NCBI GenBank assembly: GCA_027488735.1
Contig: JAIYBB010000003.1
Span: forward strand, 62,001 to 126,000
DNA length: 64,000 nt
Reading direction: 5' to 3'
Origin: Comamonadaceae bacterium
Lineage (GTDB): Bacteria > Pseudomonadota > Gammaproteobacteria > Burkholderiales > Burkholderiaceae_C
Part shown: piece by piece, positions 24,472 through 34,739 of the stretch
How positions within the stretch are numbered: the first letter of the stretch is position 1
Layout of the letters: every line of letters begins with the position of its first letter
Position numbers and translations under genes: made by a program
Notes under the pieces: generated by a model
What the model was told of the DNA's origin: nothing
The model's database searches: none
The model's input: the letters and a program-made list of their open reading frames with translations, nothing else

Positions 24472-25740
24472 TTTAAGTCCGTGTTTACCCGCATAGCTTG
24501 TGTTTTTACCCAGCGATTCCTCGATTCGCAGGCATTCATTCCACTTGGCCATGCGCTCTGAGCGGGTAAATGAGCCAACTTTGAGTTGTCCCACATTCCA
24601 ACCCGTGGCGATATGCGAGATAGCGGTGTCTTCGGTTTCCCCGGAACGCGCTGACACCACCATGCCAAAGCCATGCTGGCGGGCGGCCAACATGGCGCTG
24701 CGGGTTTCGCTCAATGTGCCTACTTGGTTGGGCTTGAGCAATACCGCGTTGCACGCGCCATCACGCACGGCGGCATCTATCAAATCCACGCGGGTGACCA
24801 GATAGTCGTCGCCAATGACTTGTATGCGCTGTCCTACATGTTTAGTGAACGCTTGCATACCAGCGGTGTCGTCCTCGGCAAACGGGTCTTCTACAGACAA
24901 GATGGGGTAGGTGTTCAACCAGCGCAACAACACAGCAAGCCATTCGTCTGTGCTGTAAACATGCTGATCCAGTCCAAGGGTATAGCGGCCACCCTGACCA
25001 AATTCTGAGGCGGCCACATCCAGCGCAATAGCCACTTGATCGTGCCGGTAGCCGGCTTGTTCGATGGATCGGGTCAGGGTTTGCAAGGCCTCTTCGTTGG
25101 AAGAAAAATCTGGCCACCAGCCACCTTCGTCTGCCACCCCGTGGCGCTTGCCTTGCGACGCCATCAATTGGCCGGCAGCATGGTAAACATTGGCCACCAT
25201 GACCAGCGCTTCGTCAAAGCTTTGTGCACCAATGGGCATGACGAGAAAGTCTTGGATATCCACCCGTCTGCCTGCATGCGCGCCGCCGCCAAAAATTTGA
25301 ATTTGCGGCAAGGGCAAACGCACTGCTTGGCCTTGCGACAGGTATTGCCACAGCGCTTGCCCTTGTGACACAGCCGCTGCTTGGGCAATGGCCAATGAAG
25401 TGGCGATCATGCTGTTGGCACCCAAGCGGCTTTTGTTCGGTGTGCCGTCAAGTTCGATCAGCATGTGGTCTGCTTGGGATTGGTCCAATGCGTCCATGCC
25501 AACCAAACTCGGGGCAATGACTTGGTTGACTTGAGACACCGCTTGAGAGACATCCAAGCCATTGAGCAGTTCACCGCCATCGCGTAATTCCAAGGCTTCG
25601 CGGCTGCCACGCGATGCACCAGCGGGGGCCATGCCTGTGCCCTTGCTGCCGTCTTGCAGTGTCACATCAACTTCCACAGTCGGGCGTCCACGAGAATCCC
25701 AAATACGGCGTGCGTGCACGTGTGTGATGCGAGTTTTCAT
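24460..25740 (-). CDS. Enolase-like protein with altered active site
   Basis: 426 residues, close to enolase length. Retained features, by yeast enolase numbering, are the loop Ser39 (PAGASRG), His159 (GGGAHAG), Glu211 (ADEGGWWP), metal ligands Asp246 (ALDVAASEF), Glu295 (VEDPFAEDD) and Asp320 (GDDYLVT), Lys345 (LLKPNQVGTL), Arg374 and Lys396 (QLKVGS). Changed are Glu168 to Asp (DIQDF for DIQEF) and His373 to Ala (VSARSGETED for VSHRSGETED). The ATG at 25740 overlaps the kinase stop (ATGA). It could be a weak phosphopyruvate hydratase, but is more likely a paralogue acting on another phosphorylated acid; a standard eno would be elsewhere. Confidence 0.8.
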   Translation of the reverse strand: MKTRITHVHARRIWDSRGRPTVEVDVTLQDGSKGTGMAPAGASRGSREALELRDGGELLNGLDVSQAVSQVNQVIAPSLVGMDALDQSQADHMLIELDGTPNKSRLGANSMIATSLAIAQAAAVSQGQALWQYLSQGQAVRLPLPQIQIFGGGAHAGRRVDIQDFLVMPIGAQSFDEALVMVANVYHAAGQLMASQGKRHGVADEGGWWPDFSSNEEALQTLTRSIEQAGYRHDQVAIALDVAASEFGQGGRYTLGLDQHVYSTDEWLAVLLRWLNTYPILSVEDPFAEDDTAGMQAFTKHVGQRIQVIGDDYLVTRVDLIDAAVRDGACNAVLLKPNQVGTLSETRSAMLAARQHGFGMVVSARSGETEDTAISHIATGWNVGQLKVGSFTRSERMAKWNECLRIEESLGKNTSYAGKHGLKLAL

Positions 25741-26738
25741 GCGGGTTTCCAAAGGTTGCGCATTTCTGCAAGCCGCTTGGGCGGGTGTTGTAGCCAGCGC
25801 AAGCCGTGTTGTCGGACAAATTCTTGTTGAGTGCTGCTTGTCAGGTATTCCACGGGCGATTTGCCGTCTATGCGAGCCAACAACATGGCCGCGAGTAAAA
25901 GACAAGTACGGGCTTCCAAAAGGTCGGGGGATTCCCAACTGACACCGCGCAAATAACTGCCAGACAAGTTGTCAAAAGATGTCAGATAAGAGGCCGTATC
26001 AACCGGTCGCCACACGCATTTGAGCATCAAATGCGTGAGCACAAATGCCAAGTCAAAAGCCGGGTCGCCAAAGCATGCGCATTCGGCATCAAGTAACACC
26101 GGACCGTTGGGGCCGACCAAAATATTTTTGGGGCTGACGTCACCATGCACCAATGCGGTTTTGTGGTTAAGCGTTTGTTTGACAAGCGCTTCAAGCGTGT
26201 CGGCAACGCCAGGGTGCTTGCTGGCGGCATGTAAAAAATAGGGCGATAGGCGAATGGCCATGAAGTCGTCGTCATGTTCAAACGAGCGGCATAACTGGGC
26301 ATCAGCCGCGCTTGCCGCATGCAGTGCCACCAACAAAGTGGCAACAGAGGTGGCAGTTTCAGGCTGAACATGCCCGTCAAGCAGCCGTTGTTTCCACACG
26401 GGGAATTCGTTGGCCGCAAGGTAAGTCATGGCGAACACACAATCTTGTTCGTCCTCGCCCAGAATGTCAGGCACGGCATTCGGGGCGACGCGGTGCGCAA
26501 ATTTCAGCCATCGCACTTCGTCACGGTTGCGCTTGACCGGGGCCTCCCATAAGGCACTGACTTTGAGTTGTGGCAATGCTCGCTTGACACAAAAGCAGTC
26601 CGCCTCAGTTTGCACTTTGACGATCAACGAAGACACGCCGCCGGTCAAAGGTGTAAAAGTTGCAGCTTGGTTCGGTCGCAGTAACCCCATGCGTTGCAAG
26701 GCGGGCAATAAGGCAAGTTGTTCATCGCGCATGGGCAT
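25737..26738 (-). CDS. APH/choline-kinase-like phosphotransferase
   Basis: A 333-residue small-molecule kinase of the aminoglycoside-phosphotransferase superfamily. The catalytic loop is LVHGDVSPKNILV (HGDxxxxN) and the metal motif is LLDAECACFGDPAFDLA. The nucleotide part has FTPLTGGVSSLIVKV and FCVKRALPQL with the ATP-binding Lys. The architecture is close to methylthioribose kinase or ketosamine kinase relatives rather than resistance enzymes. It is translationally coupled to the enolase-like gene, so its product may be the substrate of that enzyme (inference). ftsY lies downstream of a separate start on the same strand. Confidence 0.78.
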   Translation of the reverse strand: MPMRDEQLALLPALQRMGLLRPNQAATFTPLTGGVSSLIVKVQTEADCFCVKRALPQLKVSALWEAPVKRNRDEVRWLKFAHRVAPNAVPDILGEDEQDCVFAMTYLAANEFPVWKQRLLDGHVQPETATSVATLLVALHAASAADAQLCRSFEHDDDFMAIRLSPYFLHAASKHPGVADTLEALVKQTLNHKTALVHGDVSPKNILVGPNGPVLLDAECACFGDPAFDLAFVLTHLMLKCVWRPVDTASYLTSFDNLSGSYLRGVSWESPDLLEARTCLLLAAMLLARIDGKSPVEYLTSSTQQEFVRQHGLRWLQHPPKRLAEMRNLWKPA

Positions 26739-26770
26739 GTGAGTGGTGAAAAATCCTCAGGCAGGAAGAT

Positions 26771-27766
26771 TTAGTTGATCAAAGCTTGTGCGAATTCATC
26801 GGCTTTGAAGCCTTGTAAATCCTCTAGCTTTTCCCCGATGCCAATGAAATATACCGCCAAAGTTTTGGTCTGCTGAGGTTTTCTTTCGCGCGCCCACAAG
26901 GCAATCGCGGCCAGTACCCCACCTTTTGCGGTACCGTCCAACTTGGTGATGATCAAGCCGCTTAATCCCAGTGCTTCGTCAAATGCTTTGACTTGCGCCA
27001 AGGCGTTTTGACCGGTATTGCCGTCGATGACCAACAATATTTCGTGCGGCGCAGTCGGTTCTGCCTTTTGTATGACGCGATGGATTTTTTTCAATTCATC
27101 CATCAAATGCAATTGGGTCGGCAAACGGCCTGCAGTATCGATAAGCACCACGTCTTTTGCGCGCGCTTTGCCTGCGGTGACTGCATCAAAACTTACCGCC
27201 GCAGGGTCGCCATTTTCTTGGCTGATAATTTCCACTTGATTGCGGTCTGCCCAAACCATCAACTGCTCTTTGGCGGCTGCACGAAACGTATCCGCTGCCG
27301 CCAACAACACGCTGGCGCCGGCATCGTGCAAATGCCGTGTCAGCTTGCCGATGGAAGTGGTTTTGCCTGCGCCATTGACGCCGGTAACCATCACCACAGT
27401 GGGACGATGTTGGGCAATATTCAGTTCGCGCTCAAGTGGCTTGAGTAATTCACTTAGCACCTCAATCAGCAAGCCCTTGGTCTGGACCATATCTTTGCTG
27501 CCGGTCTGTTTGATTTTGAGTTTGAGTTGTTCAAGGATGTATTGCGTGGCGGGAACGCCCGCATCAGCCATTAGCAAGGCGGATTCAAGTTCGGTGTAAG
27601 CCTCGTCGTCCAGTAATTTACCCGTGAACACCGTGGCAATGCTGCTGCCGGTGCGATGCAAACTGCTGCGCAATCGACCTAGCCAATCTAGGCTAGCCAC
27701 TTCGGCCGCTTGGCTGTTGCCAGTGCCTACGCTTGGCGGGGCTTTTCGTTTGAATAAGTTGAACAT
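26771..27766 (-). CDS. ftsY: Signal recognition particle receptor FtsY
   Basis: A 331-residue SRP GTPase docking ribosome-SRP complexes at the inner membrane. The short N-terminal A region lacks the long acidic stretch of enteric FtsY. The NG domain follows: G1 VNGAGKTTSIGKLT, DTFRAAAKEQL, the DTAGRL motif and TKLDGTAKGG, ending GIGEKLEDLQGFKADEFAQALI. It is divergent from the M16 peptidase genes, an order common in Burkholderiales. The start at 27766 (MFNLFKRK) is typical. Confidence 0.95.
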   Translation of the reverse strand: MFNLFKRKAPPSVGTGNSQAAEVASLDWLGRLRSSLHRTGSSIATVFTGKLLDDEAYTELESALLMADAGVPATQYILEQLKLKIKQTGSKDMVQTKGLLIEVLSELLKPLERELNIAQHRPTVVMVTGVNGAGKTTSIGKLTRHLHDAGASVLLAAADTFRAAAKEQLMVWADRNQVEIISQENGDPAAVSFDAVTAGKARAKDVVLIDTAGRLPTQLHLMDELKKIHRVIQKAEPTAPHEILLVIDGNTGQNALAQVKAFDEALGLSGLIITKLDGTAKGGVLAAIALWARERKPQQTKTLAVYFIGIGEKLEDLQGFKADEFAQALIN

Positions 27767-27828
27767 GAGGACAGGTTTCTACAATGCGCTGTGCGTGCAT
27801 CAGCGCACGCTTAACAACAGATCATTCT

Positions 27829-29253
27829 ATGAAACCTCAATGTGAATACAAATTACGAGCAGATTGGCGCGTGCGAGTCATGGGCTTGGCGGCAAGCCTG
27901 TTGTTCAGTGGCACGGTATGGGCGCAAGAGGCCCAGCAATTCACCTTGAAAAACGGTATGACCTTGATCGTCAAGGCCGATGCCCGTGCCCCGACAGCCG
28001 TGCACATGCTCTGGGTCAAGGTCGGATCTATGGACGAAGTTGACGGTGTGTCAGGCGTGGCGCATGTGCTCGAGCACATGTTGTTCAAAGGCACGACCAC
28101 GATCAAACCAGGCGAATTTTCACGCAAGGTAGCTGCTTTGGGTGGTCGAGAAAACGCATTCACCAACAAAGACTACACCGGCTATTACCAGCAAATTCCT
28201 GCATCCCGCTTGCAAGAAGTCATGCAACTGGAAGCTGACCGATTTGCCAATAACCAGTGGCCTGATGATGAGTTTGTGCGCGAGCTTGAAGTGGTTAAAG
28301 AAGAACGCCGCATGCGTACCGAAGATTCACCCCGCATGCTGATGTATGAGCAGCTCAACGCCGTGCAGTTCGTGGCTTCGCCATATCGCCGTCCAGTGAT
28401 CGGCTGGATGAGCGACTTAGACAGCATGACACCGGACGACGCACGTGAGTTTTATCGCCGCTGGTACCAGCCTGAAAATGCTGCAGTGGTGATTGTGGGG
28501 GACGTCAATATCGCACGCGTTCGCCAATGGGCAGAGGAGATTTACGGCGTCATTCCGAAAGGTCTAGTCCCCCAGCGAAAACCCCGCGAAGAGCCGACCC
28601 AAGCTGGAACCCGCAGGGTTCAGGTCAAAGCACCGGCAGACCAAGCGTATCTCGCCATGTCATGGAAGGTGCCTGCATTTAAGTCGTTTGACGGCGATGC
28701 AGAAAGCCAAGATGCATTGGCTTTGACCATGTTGTCGGCTTTGTTGGACGGCTACAGCGGATCACGTTTGGACCGGGCTTTGACACAAGGTGAAAACCGC
28801 ATTGCTGACAGTGCAGGTGCCTTCAACAGTTTCAGTGGCCGTGGACCGCAAGTGTTTACGATGGACGGCGTACCTGCCAAAGGAAAAACCGTGGAACAAC
28901 TGGAAGCAGCCTTGCGGGCAGAAATCACCCGAATCGCCGAATCCGGAGTGAGCCAAGCTGAGATGAAACGCGTCAAAGCGCAATGGATGGCATCCACCAT
29001 TTACCAGCGCGACTCGCTCTTTAACCAAGCGCGTGAGTTTGGCAATTTGTGGGTAGAAGGATTTGCCATGGACACGCCAGACCGATTGGTTGATGCGCTG
29101 GTGGGTGTGACTGCAGAGCAGGTCCAAGCCGTGGCAAAAAAATACTTTAATGATGACCAACTGACGGTAGCTACCTTGCTGCCGCAATCCGGGCCCAGGC
29201 CGGCGTTGCGCAAACCCGTTTCTGGCTCAAGACATACCGAAGGCACACGATGA
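27829..29253 (+). CDS. M16-family zinc metallopeptidase (catalytic subunit)
   Basis: A 474-residue periplasmic pitrilysin-family protease. A signal peptide (about residues 1-33, ending VWAQE) precedes the inverted zinc motif HVLEHMLFKG (HxxEH) and the distal Glu in ELEVVKEERRM. Two M16 half-domains are recognisable (RRWYQPENAAVVIVGDV in the middle). It is paired with a second M16 protein that lacks the motif, overlapping by four bases. Such pairs act as heterodimers with one catalytic partner. The substrate is unknown. I chose the ATG at 27829 because it gives the signal peptide. Confidence 0.85.
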   Translation: MKPQCEYKLRADWRVRVMGLAASLLFSGTVWAQEAQQFTLKNGMTLIVKADARAPTAVHMLWVKVGSMDEVDGVSGVAHVLEHMLFKGTTTIKPGEFSRKVAALGGRENAFTNKDYTGYYQQIPASRLQEVMQLEADRFANNQWPDDEFVRELEVVKEERRMRTEDSPRMLMYEQLNAVQFVASPYRRPVIGWMSDLDSMTPDDAREFYRRWYQPENAAVVIVGDVNIARVRQWAEEIYGVIPKGLVPQRKPREEPTQAGTRRVQVKAPADQAYLAMSWKVPAFKSFDGDAESQDALALTMLSALLDGYSGSRLDRALTQGENRIADSAGAFNSFSGRGPQVFTMDGVPAKGKTVEQLEAALRAEITRIAESGVSQAEMKRVKAQWMASTIYQRDSLFNQAREFGNLWVEGFAMDTPDRLVDALVGVTAEQVQAVAKKYFNDDQLTVATLLPQSGPRPALRKPVSGSRHTEGTR

Positions 29254-30578
29254 AAAATTGGTTGATCTGTTGTGCTGCATGGCTTTTTGTGCAGCCTTTC
29301 GCAATCGCAGGTATTCCGATCCAATTTTGGACACTGGACAATGGTGCGAGGGTTTATCTGATGGAAGTTCAGGGTCTGCCCATGGTCGACATTCAGCTTG
29401 AATTTGACGCCGGCAGCAGACGCGATGGCAAAGAGCTCAACGGTTTGGCGCAAGCCACCGCCATGATGCTTGGCAAGGGCGTTCGCGCGCAATACGGAAT
29501 GCCTGCCTTGGATGAAAACCAGTTGGGTGAAGCGTGGGCCGATTTGGGAGCTTCCGCAGGGGCATCTGTATCCAATGACCGCATGAGCCTTAGCTTGCGC
29601 AGTTTGACCCGGCCTGAGTTGCTAGACCAAGCCGTTGCTCTGGCAGCCCGGCAGTTGTCTTCACCGTCTTTTCCCGACGATGTTTGGAAAAGCGAGCGGG
29701 AACGCTGGATTGCCAGTTTGCGGGAGTCTCAAACCAAGCCCAATGTCATCGCCTCTGAGGCTTTCGCCAAAGCGGTGTACGGCACCCATCCCTATGGGCA
29801 AGATGCAGATGAAACCAGTCTGCGCCTCATTGAACCGTCGCATATGAAAACCTTTCATGCCCGCTACTTGGTCCCTTGCCGGGCAAAGATCAGTATCGTG
29901 GGCGCGTTGAACAAGGCGCAGGCCACAGAAAAATTGACGCAATTACTTAGAGGCTTGCCGTCGAATACATCCTGTGAATTGCTGCCTTTGGTTGAAGAAG
30001 TGCAAGCTCTGAGCGCTGCCAAACGCGTCGATATGCCGTTCGAGTCCGCGCAGGCGCATGTGTTCATCGGTCAACCTGGTATTGCCAGACAGCATCCCGA
30101 TTTTTTGGCACTCACGGTCGGTAACTATGTACTGGGTGGCGGTGGCTTCGTTTCCCGATTGACCGACCAAGTCAGAGAAAAGCGCGGCCTGAGTTACAGC
30201 GTTTACAGCTATTTTTCCCCCGGACAACATGCCGGCGCATTCACAGTGGGTTTGCAAACCCGGCCTGACCAAGCGCAGCAAGCCATTGAGGTGGCTACCC
30301 AAGTCGTGCGCGATTTTGTGAAAGAGGGTCCGAGCAATGCAGAAATGCAAGCTGCAAAAGATTTTTTGATTGGCGGCTTTGCTTTGCGCTTGGACAGTAA
30401 TCGCAAATTGATGGACAACCTCAGCAACATCGCTTGGTTCGATTTGCCATTGGATTACCTTGACACATGGACCACCAATGTCCAAAAGTTGACGGCTTTA
30501 GACATTCAACAGGCATTCGCCAGAAACCTGCAACCCGAGCGGATGGTCACTGTGGTGCTTGGCGCTGCCGCTCCATGA
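29250..30578 (+). CDS. M16-family peptidase-like protein (non-catalytic partner)
   Basis: 442 residues with a signal peptide (about 1-21). The M16 fold is clear: VDIQLEFDAGSRRDG, PYGQDADETSLRLIEPSHMKTFHARYLVP, and the R/Y substrate-binding region VREKRGLSYSVYSYFSPGQHAGAFTVGLQT. The position of HxxEH reads GLAQATAMML, so it cannot bind zinc. By analogy with other M16 pairs it should complete the substrate chamber of the upstream protease. It is coupled by overlap to that gene and to rsmD. Confidence 0.85.
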   Translation: MKNWLICCAAWLFVQPFAIAGIPIQFWTLDNGARVYLMEVQGLPMVDIQLEFDAGSRRDGKELNGLAQATAMMLGKGVRAQYGMPALDENQLGEAWADLGASAGASVSNDRMSLSLRSLTRPELLDQAVALAARQLSSPSFPDDVWKSERERWIASLRESQTKPNVIASEAFAKAVYGTHPYGQDADETSLRLIEPSHMKTFHARYLVPCRAKISIVGALNKAQATEKLTQLLRGLPSNTSCELLPLVEEVQALSAAKRVDMPFESAQAHVFIGQPGIARQHPDFLALTVGNYVLGGGGFVSRLTDQVREKRGLSYSVYSYFSPGQHAGAFTVGLQTRPDQAQQAIEVATQVVRDFVKEGPSNAEMQAAKDFLIGGFALRLDSNRKLMDNLSNIAWFDLPLDYLDTWTTNVQKLTALDIQQAFARNLQPERMVTVVLGAAAP

Positions 30579-31132
30579 GCAACGGCGAAGTCCGCATCAT
30601 TGGCGGACAGTGGAAGCGCAGCAAATTGTCTGTGGGCAATTTGCCAAGCCTGCGCCCCACACCTGACAGGGTAAGAGAAACCTTGTTCAATTGGTTGGGT
30701 CAAGATTTAACGGGTTGGCATTGCGCCGATCCATTTGCAGGCAGCGGAGCCTTGGGGTTTGAAGCCGCTTCACGTGGCGCTGCCTCGGTGTTCTTGACTG
30801 ATGCCAGCAGTGAATGCGTGGCTGCTTTGCAAAAAGCCAAAGACCGTTTAGATGCCTCTCAAATACGTATCCAGCGATCCGATGGCTTGGCCGTTTTGCG
30901 ACAGTTGCCAACGGGCAGTCAAGACTTGGTGTTTTTAGATCCGCCCTACGATTACCCCCACCATGAACTTGCCTTGAAACTGGCTCGCCAATGCCTCAAG
31001 CCTGAGGGCTTGGTTTACTTAGAGGCTGACAAAATTTGGCGGGATGACGTGCTGCACCCTTTGGGTTGGTTGCTGAGTCGCCATTTGAAAGCTGGCTCTG
31101 TGCATGCGCATCTGTTGCAGGCAGGGGCATAA
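30575..31132 (+). CDS. rsmD: 16S rRNA (guanine(966)-N(2))-methyltransferase
   Basis: A 185-residue Rossmann-fold methyltransferase. RIIGGQWKRSKLSV at the start, RPTPDRVRETLFNWLG, the SAM loop CADPFAGSGALGFEAASRGA and the catalytic DPPY in LVFLDPPYDYP are diagnostic. The ATG at 30575 overlaps the M16 stop; earlier starts would read through that gene. It modifies G966 of 16S rRNA in the 30S subunit. coaD follows 30 bases later, as in most betaproteobacteria. Confidence 0.93.
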   Translation: MSNGEVRIIGGQWKRSKLSVGNLPSLRPTPDRVRETLFNWLGQDLTGWHCADPFAGSGALGFEAASRGAASVFLTDASSECVAALQKAKDRLDASQIRIQRSDGLAVLRQLPTGSQDLVFLDPPYDYPHHELALKLARQCLKPEGLVYLEADKIWRDDVLHPLGWLLSRHLKAGSVHAHLLQAGA

Positions 31133-31162
31133 TCCCCAAGCAAAAGCTTCCTAAGGAATGAC

Positions 31163-31651
31163 ATGAGTGAGCCTGTGATTGCGTTGTACCCGGGCACCTT
31201 TGACCCGATCACTTTGGGTCATGAAGACATTGTGCGTCGCACCGCGCGAATGTTTGACACTGTGGTGATTGCGGTGGCCCGCGCGCACCATAAAAAAACC
31301 ATGTTCACCTTGGAGCAACGACTAGAGATGACCCGCCAAGCGCTCGCCGATTGCCCCAATGTACAAGTCCGTACCTTTGACGGACTGGTGATTGAATTTG
31401 CCAAGTCGCTCAATGCCAAAACCATGGTGCGCGGCATTCGTTCAATGACCGACTTTGATTATGAATTTCAACTCGCGGGCATGAACCGACGCTTGGCTCC
31501 AGAAATTGACACGGTGTTTTTGAACACACTCGATGTGTACCAATGCATTTCCAGTACCTTGGTCAGAGAAATATCGGTATTGGGCGGTGATGTGGCGCAG
31601 TTTGTTTCTGCGCCTGTTTTTCAATCTATGCAAATCCACACCAAAGCCTAG
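31163..31651 (+). CDS. coaD: Phosphopantetheine adenylyltransferase
   Basis: A 162-residue enzyme for the fourth step of coenzyme A synthesis, transferring AMP to 4'-phosphopantetheine. The nucleotidyltransferase motif TFDPITLGHEDIV (HxGH-type TLGH) and the ISSTLVREIS (ISST) signature are present, with VRGIRSMTDFDYEFQLAGMNR between. AAGGA lies eight bases before the ATG. It is between rsmD and the ferredoxin gene. Confidence 0.96.
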   Translation: MSEPVIALYPGTFDPITLGHEDIVRRTARMFDTVVIAVARAHHKKTMFTLEQRLEMTRQALADCPNVQVRTFDGLVIEFAKSLNAKTMVRGIRSMTDFDYEFQLAGMNRRLAPEIDTVFLNTLDVYQCISSTLVREISVLGGDVAQFVSAPVFQSMQIHTKA

Positions 31652-32250
<599 letters not shown>

Positions 32251-32901
32251 TCAGTTTGCCTTCCTTGGATGGAATGGCCGCCGCCGGTCTTGGCGGTTTG
32301 GGCCGTGGCGGTTTGCTGGTGTGCACCATTTGGGTGGCTTTCACCATGTCACCGCTCACCATGAAGGCTAAGGCTTTGAGGGTTCTGTCTAGGCAAGTGT
32401 CAATCACTGTTTTTTGATCCGGCGCTGGCTTTTTCAGTACCCAGTGCAGCACCTCAGATTTCACGCCGGGGTGTCCAATGCCAATACGCAAACGCCAGTA
32501 AGCGTCGCTGCCGAGTTGGGCATGAATGTCGCGCAGTCCATTGTGACCGGCGTGGCTGCCACCGAATTTCATCTTGGCTTCGCCCGGCACCACATCGAGT
32601 TCGTCATGCACCACCAGAATTTCTTCGGGTTGAATTTTGAAAAATTTGGCCAATGCCGCTACCGATTTGCCCGACAGGTTCATGAACGTGGCAGGCTTTA
32701 GCAGCCAGATGGTTTGCCCCTCAACTTGGGTGCGCACCGCCCAGCCATGGTAATTTTTCTCAGGCTGCAAGCTGACTTTGAGTTGCGTGGCGAGTTGGTC
32801 TATCCACCAGAAACCAGCGTTGTGGCGGGTGTCCTCGTATTCAGCGCCCGGGTTGCCTAGGCCAACAAAGAGTTTGATCATGGGGGGTGATTATCAGGCG
32901 C

Positions 32902-32925
32902 AAAAAAACCCGCCGAAGCGGGTTC
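32902..32925 (-). terminator. Terminator after rplY
   Basis: On the minus strand AACCCGC and GCGGGTT form a 7-bp stem closed by a TTCG tetraloop, followed by seven T's. It separates rplY from pth. Confidence 0.85.
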
Positions 32926-32947
32926 TTTCACAAAGCAGGGCGAAGAA

Positions 32948-33574
32948 TTACTTCTTGCCTTTGCCTTTGGCAGGTGCAGCTGCGGGTGCAGCAGCTTCTG
33001 GGGCCGCTTCTTCAGCCACAGACACAACGCTGACCAACACAGGGTTGTTTTTGCCATGGACGACAGCTTTCACGCCATTAGGCAAGGTGATGTCGTTGAC
33101 ATGCAATGATGTGCCTTTTTTCAGTCCACTCAAATCGACAGCGATGAACTCTGGCAAATGAGCAGGCAAGCAAGCGATTTCAAGTTCGTTCATCACAGGG
33201 TTGACCAGGCAGGCATCTGCCTTGACAGCGGGTGAATTTTCCTGGCCACTGTAGTGGAGTGGCACTTTCATGTGCAGCATGGTGTCGGCTTCGACACGCT
33301 GAAAGTCGATATGCAGCACCAATTGTTTGAAAGGGTGGTATTGCACATCGCGCAACAGCACTTTGGAAGTCTGACCGGCCAATTCCATTTCCAGAATAGT
33401 GGCGTGGAAAGCTTCTTTTTTCAGTGCGTGCCACAAAGCGTTGTGGTCAAGTTCGATATTGACGGGTTGGTGGGCTTTGCCCCCGTAAACGATACCGGGC
33501 GTACGTCCGGTGATGCGCAGACGGCGGCTCGCACCCGTACCCTGCATAGTGCGCTCAAAAGCGACAAATTTCAT
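32948..33574 (-). CDS. rplY: 50S ribosomal protein L25 (Ctc form)
   Basis: A 208-residue long form of L25 with the 5S rRNA-binding domain first ([30 protein letters not shown]) and a C-terminal CTC domain ([27 protein letters not shown]). The tail is Ala/Pro-rich and ends in Lys ([11 protein letters not shown]). It lies between prs and pth, the standard order for betaproteobacteria. Expression is probably with prs; a strong terminator follows. Confidence 0.94.
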   Translation of the reverse strand: MKFVAFERTMQGTGASRRLRITGRTPGIVYGGKAHQPVNIELDHNALWHALKKEAFHATILEMELAGQTSKVLLRDVQYHPFKQLVLHIDFQRVEADTMLHMKVPLHYSGQENSPAVKADACLVNPVMNELEIACLPAHLPEFIAVDLSGLKKGTSLHVNDITLPNGVKAVVHGKNNPVLVSVVSVAEEAAPEAAAPAAAPAKGKGKK

Positions 33575-33673
33575 GGTTTTCTCCTGTAGAAGCCCACCGC
33601 GACCAGTATGACTTCGGTTTCACAAAACGAAGCAGCGAACTGCTTCACAACATTGAACCCCAACCGTAACCGC

Positions 33674-34651
33674 TTAGAAAAGCTGGTCTTGGTCAGAGAA
33701 CAAACTCATAACCGACTCTCCTTTGGAGATGCGCTGAATGGTTTCAGCGATCAACGGGGCCACAGAGAGTTGGCGAATTTTTTGGCAAGCCTGTGCTTGC
33801 GGACTCAGAGGAATGGAGTTGGTGATCACCACTTCGTCTAGCGCATCGCCCTTTGCGATACGGTCAATGGCGGGGCCAGAAAAAATCGGGTGCGTGCAGT
33901 AGGCGTACACCTTTTTGGCGCCGCGCTCTTTCAACACTTCTGCAGCTTTTAACAAGGTGCCCGCTGTATCGATCATGTCGTCCATGATGACGCAGTTACG
34001 GCCTTCGATTTCACCGATGACATGCATGACTTCGCTGACGTTGGCGCGAGGGCGGCGCTTGTCAATGATGGCCAGGTCGCAGTCGAGTTGCTTGGCCAAA
34101 GCGCGGGCGCGCACCACGCCGCCGACATCTGGGGATACCACAATCAAATCATCGTAATTTTTTAAACGCAAATCGCCCAGAAGCACAGGCGATGCGTAAA
34201 TATTGTCGACGGGTATGTTGAAGAATCCTTGGATTTGGTCCGCGTGTAAATCCATGGTCAGGACACGCGCTACACCGACAGTTTGCAATAAATCAGCAAC
34301 CAGTTTGGCAGAAATGGGGACCCTGGAAGAGCGCGGGCGGCGGTCTTGTCGCGCATATCCAAAATAGGGGATGACGGCGCTGATACGTTCGGCTGAAGCG
34401 CGTTTGAGTGCGTCCACCATGATCAGCAATTCCATCAGGTTTTCGTTGGTGGGGTTGCAGGTGGACTGCACCACAAACACATCGCGGGCGCGCACATTTT
34501 GTTTGATTTCGACAGTGACTTCACCGTCTGAGAACCGGCCCACTTCAGCTGCACCGAGTCCAATGCTCAAATGTGTGGCCACTTCAGCAGCCAGTACCGG
34601 ATTGGCATTGCCGGTGAAAACCATGAAATCCGGAGTGACGGCGTGCGACAT
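33674..34651 (-). CDS. prs: Ribose-phosphate pyrophosphokinase
   Basis: A 325-residue PRPP synthase feeding nucleotide, His and Trp synthesis. [31 protein letters not shown], the ATP loop [11 protein letters not shown], the [15 protein letters not shown] stretch with the metal/flexible region, and the PRPP loop [18 protein letters not shown] are all present. A tRNA-Gln gene lies just upstream on the same strand, in the usual ispE-tRNA-prs order. Confidence 0.96.
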   Translation of the reverse strand: MSHAVTPDFMVFTGNANPVLAAEVATHLSIGLGAAEVGRFSDGEVTVEIKQNVRARDVFVVQSTCNPTNENLMELLIMVDALKRASAERISAVIPYFGYARQDRRPRSSRVPISAKLVADLLQTVGVARVLTMDLHADQIQGFFNIPVDNIYASPVLLGDLRLKNYDDLIVVSPDVGGVVRARALAKQLDCDLAIIDKRRPRANVSEVMHVIGEIEGRNCVIMDDMIDTAGTLLKAAEVLKERGAKKVYAYCTHPIFSGPAIDRIAKGDALDEVVITNSIPLSPQAQACQKIRQLSVAPLIAETIQRISKGESVMSLFSDQDQLF

Positions 34652-34739
34652 CTTGGCGACCTGAGGTTAAAGAAATCGAGCGCATTCAAGTGACGTTGTG
34701 TCCGTCGAACCCGGTTGCTCTCGTCATACAGCAATGAAG

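Noticed and set aside
25741-25938. N-terminal extension of the enolase-like gene by 66 codons
   Set aside because: It overlaps the 3' end of the kinase gene, and enolases begin near the ATG at 25740 (ITHVHARRIWDSRG).
33629-33646. Hairpin GAAGCAG/CTGCTTC between prs and rplY as a terminator
   Set aside because: There is no T-run on either strand, so it is not a convincing terminator; it may be a processing or chance stem.
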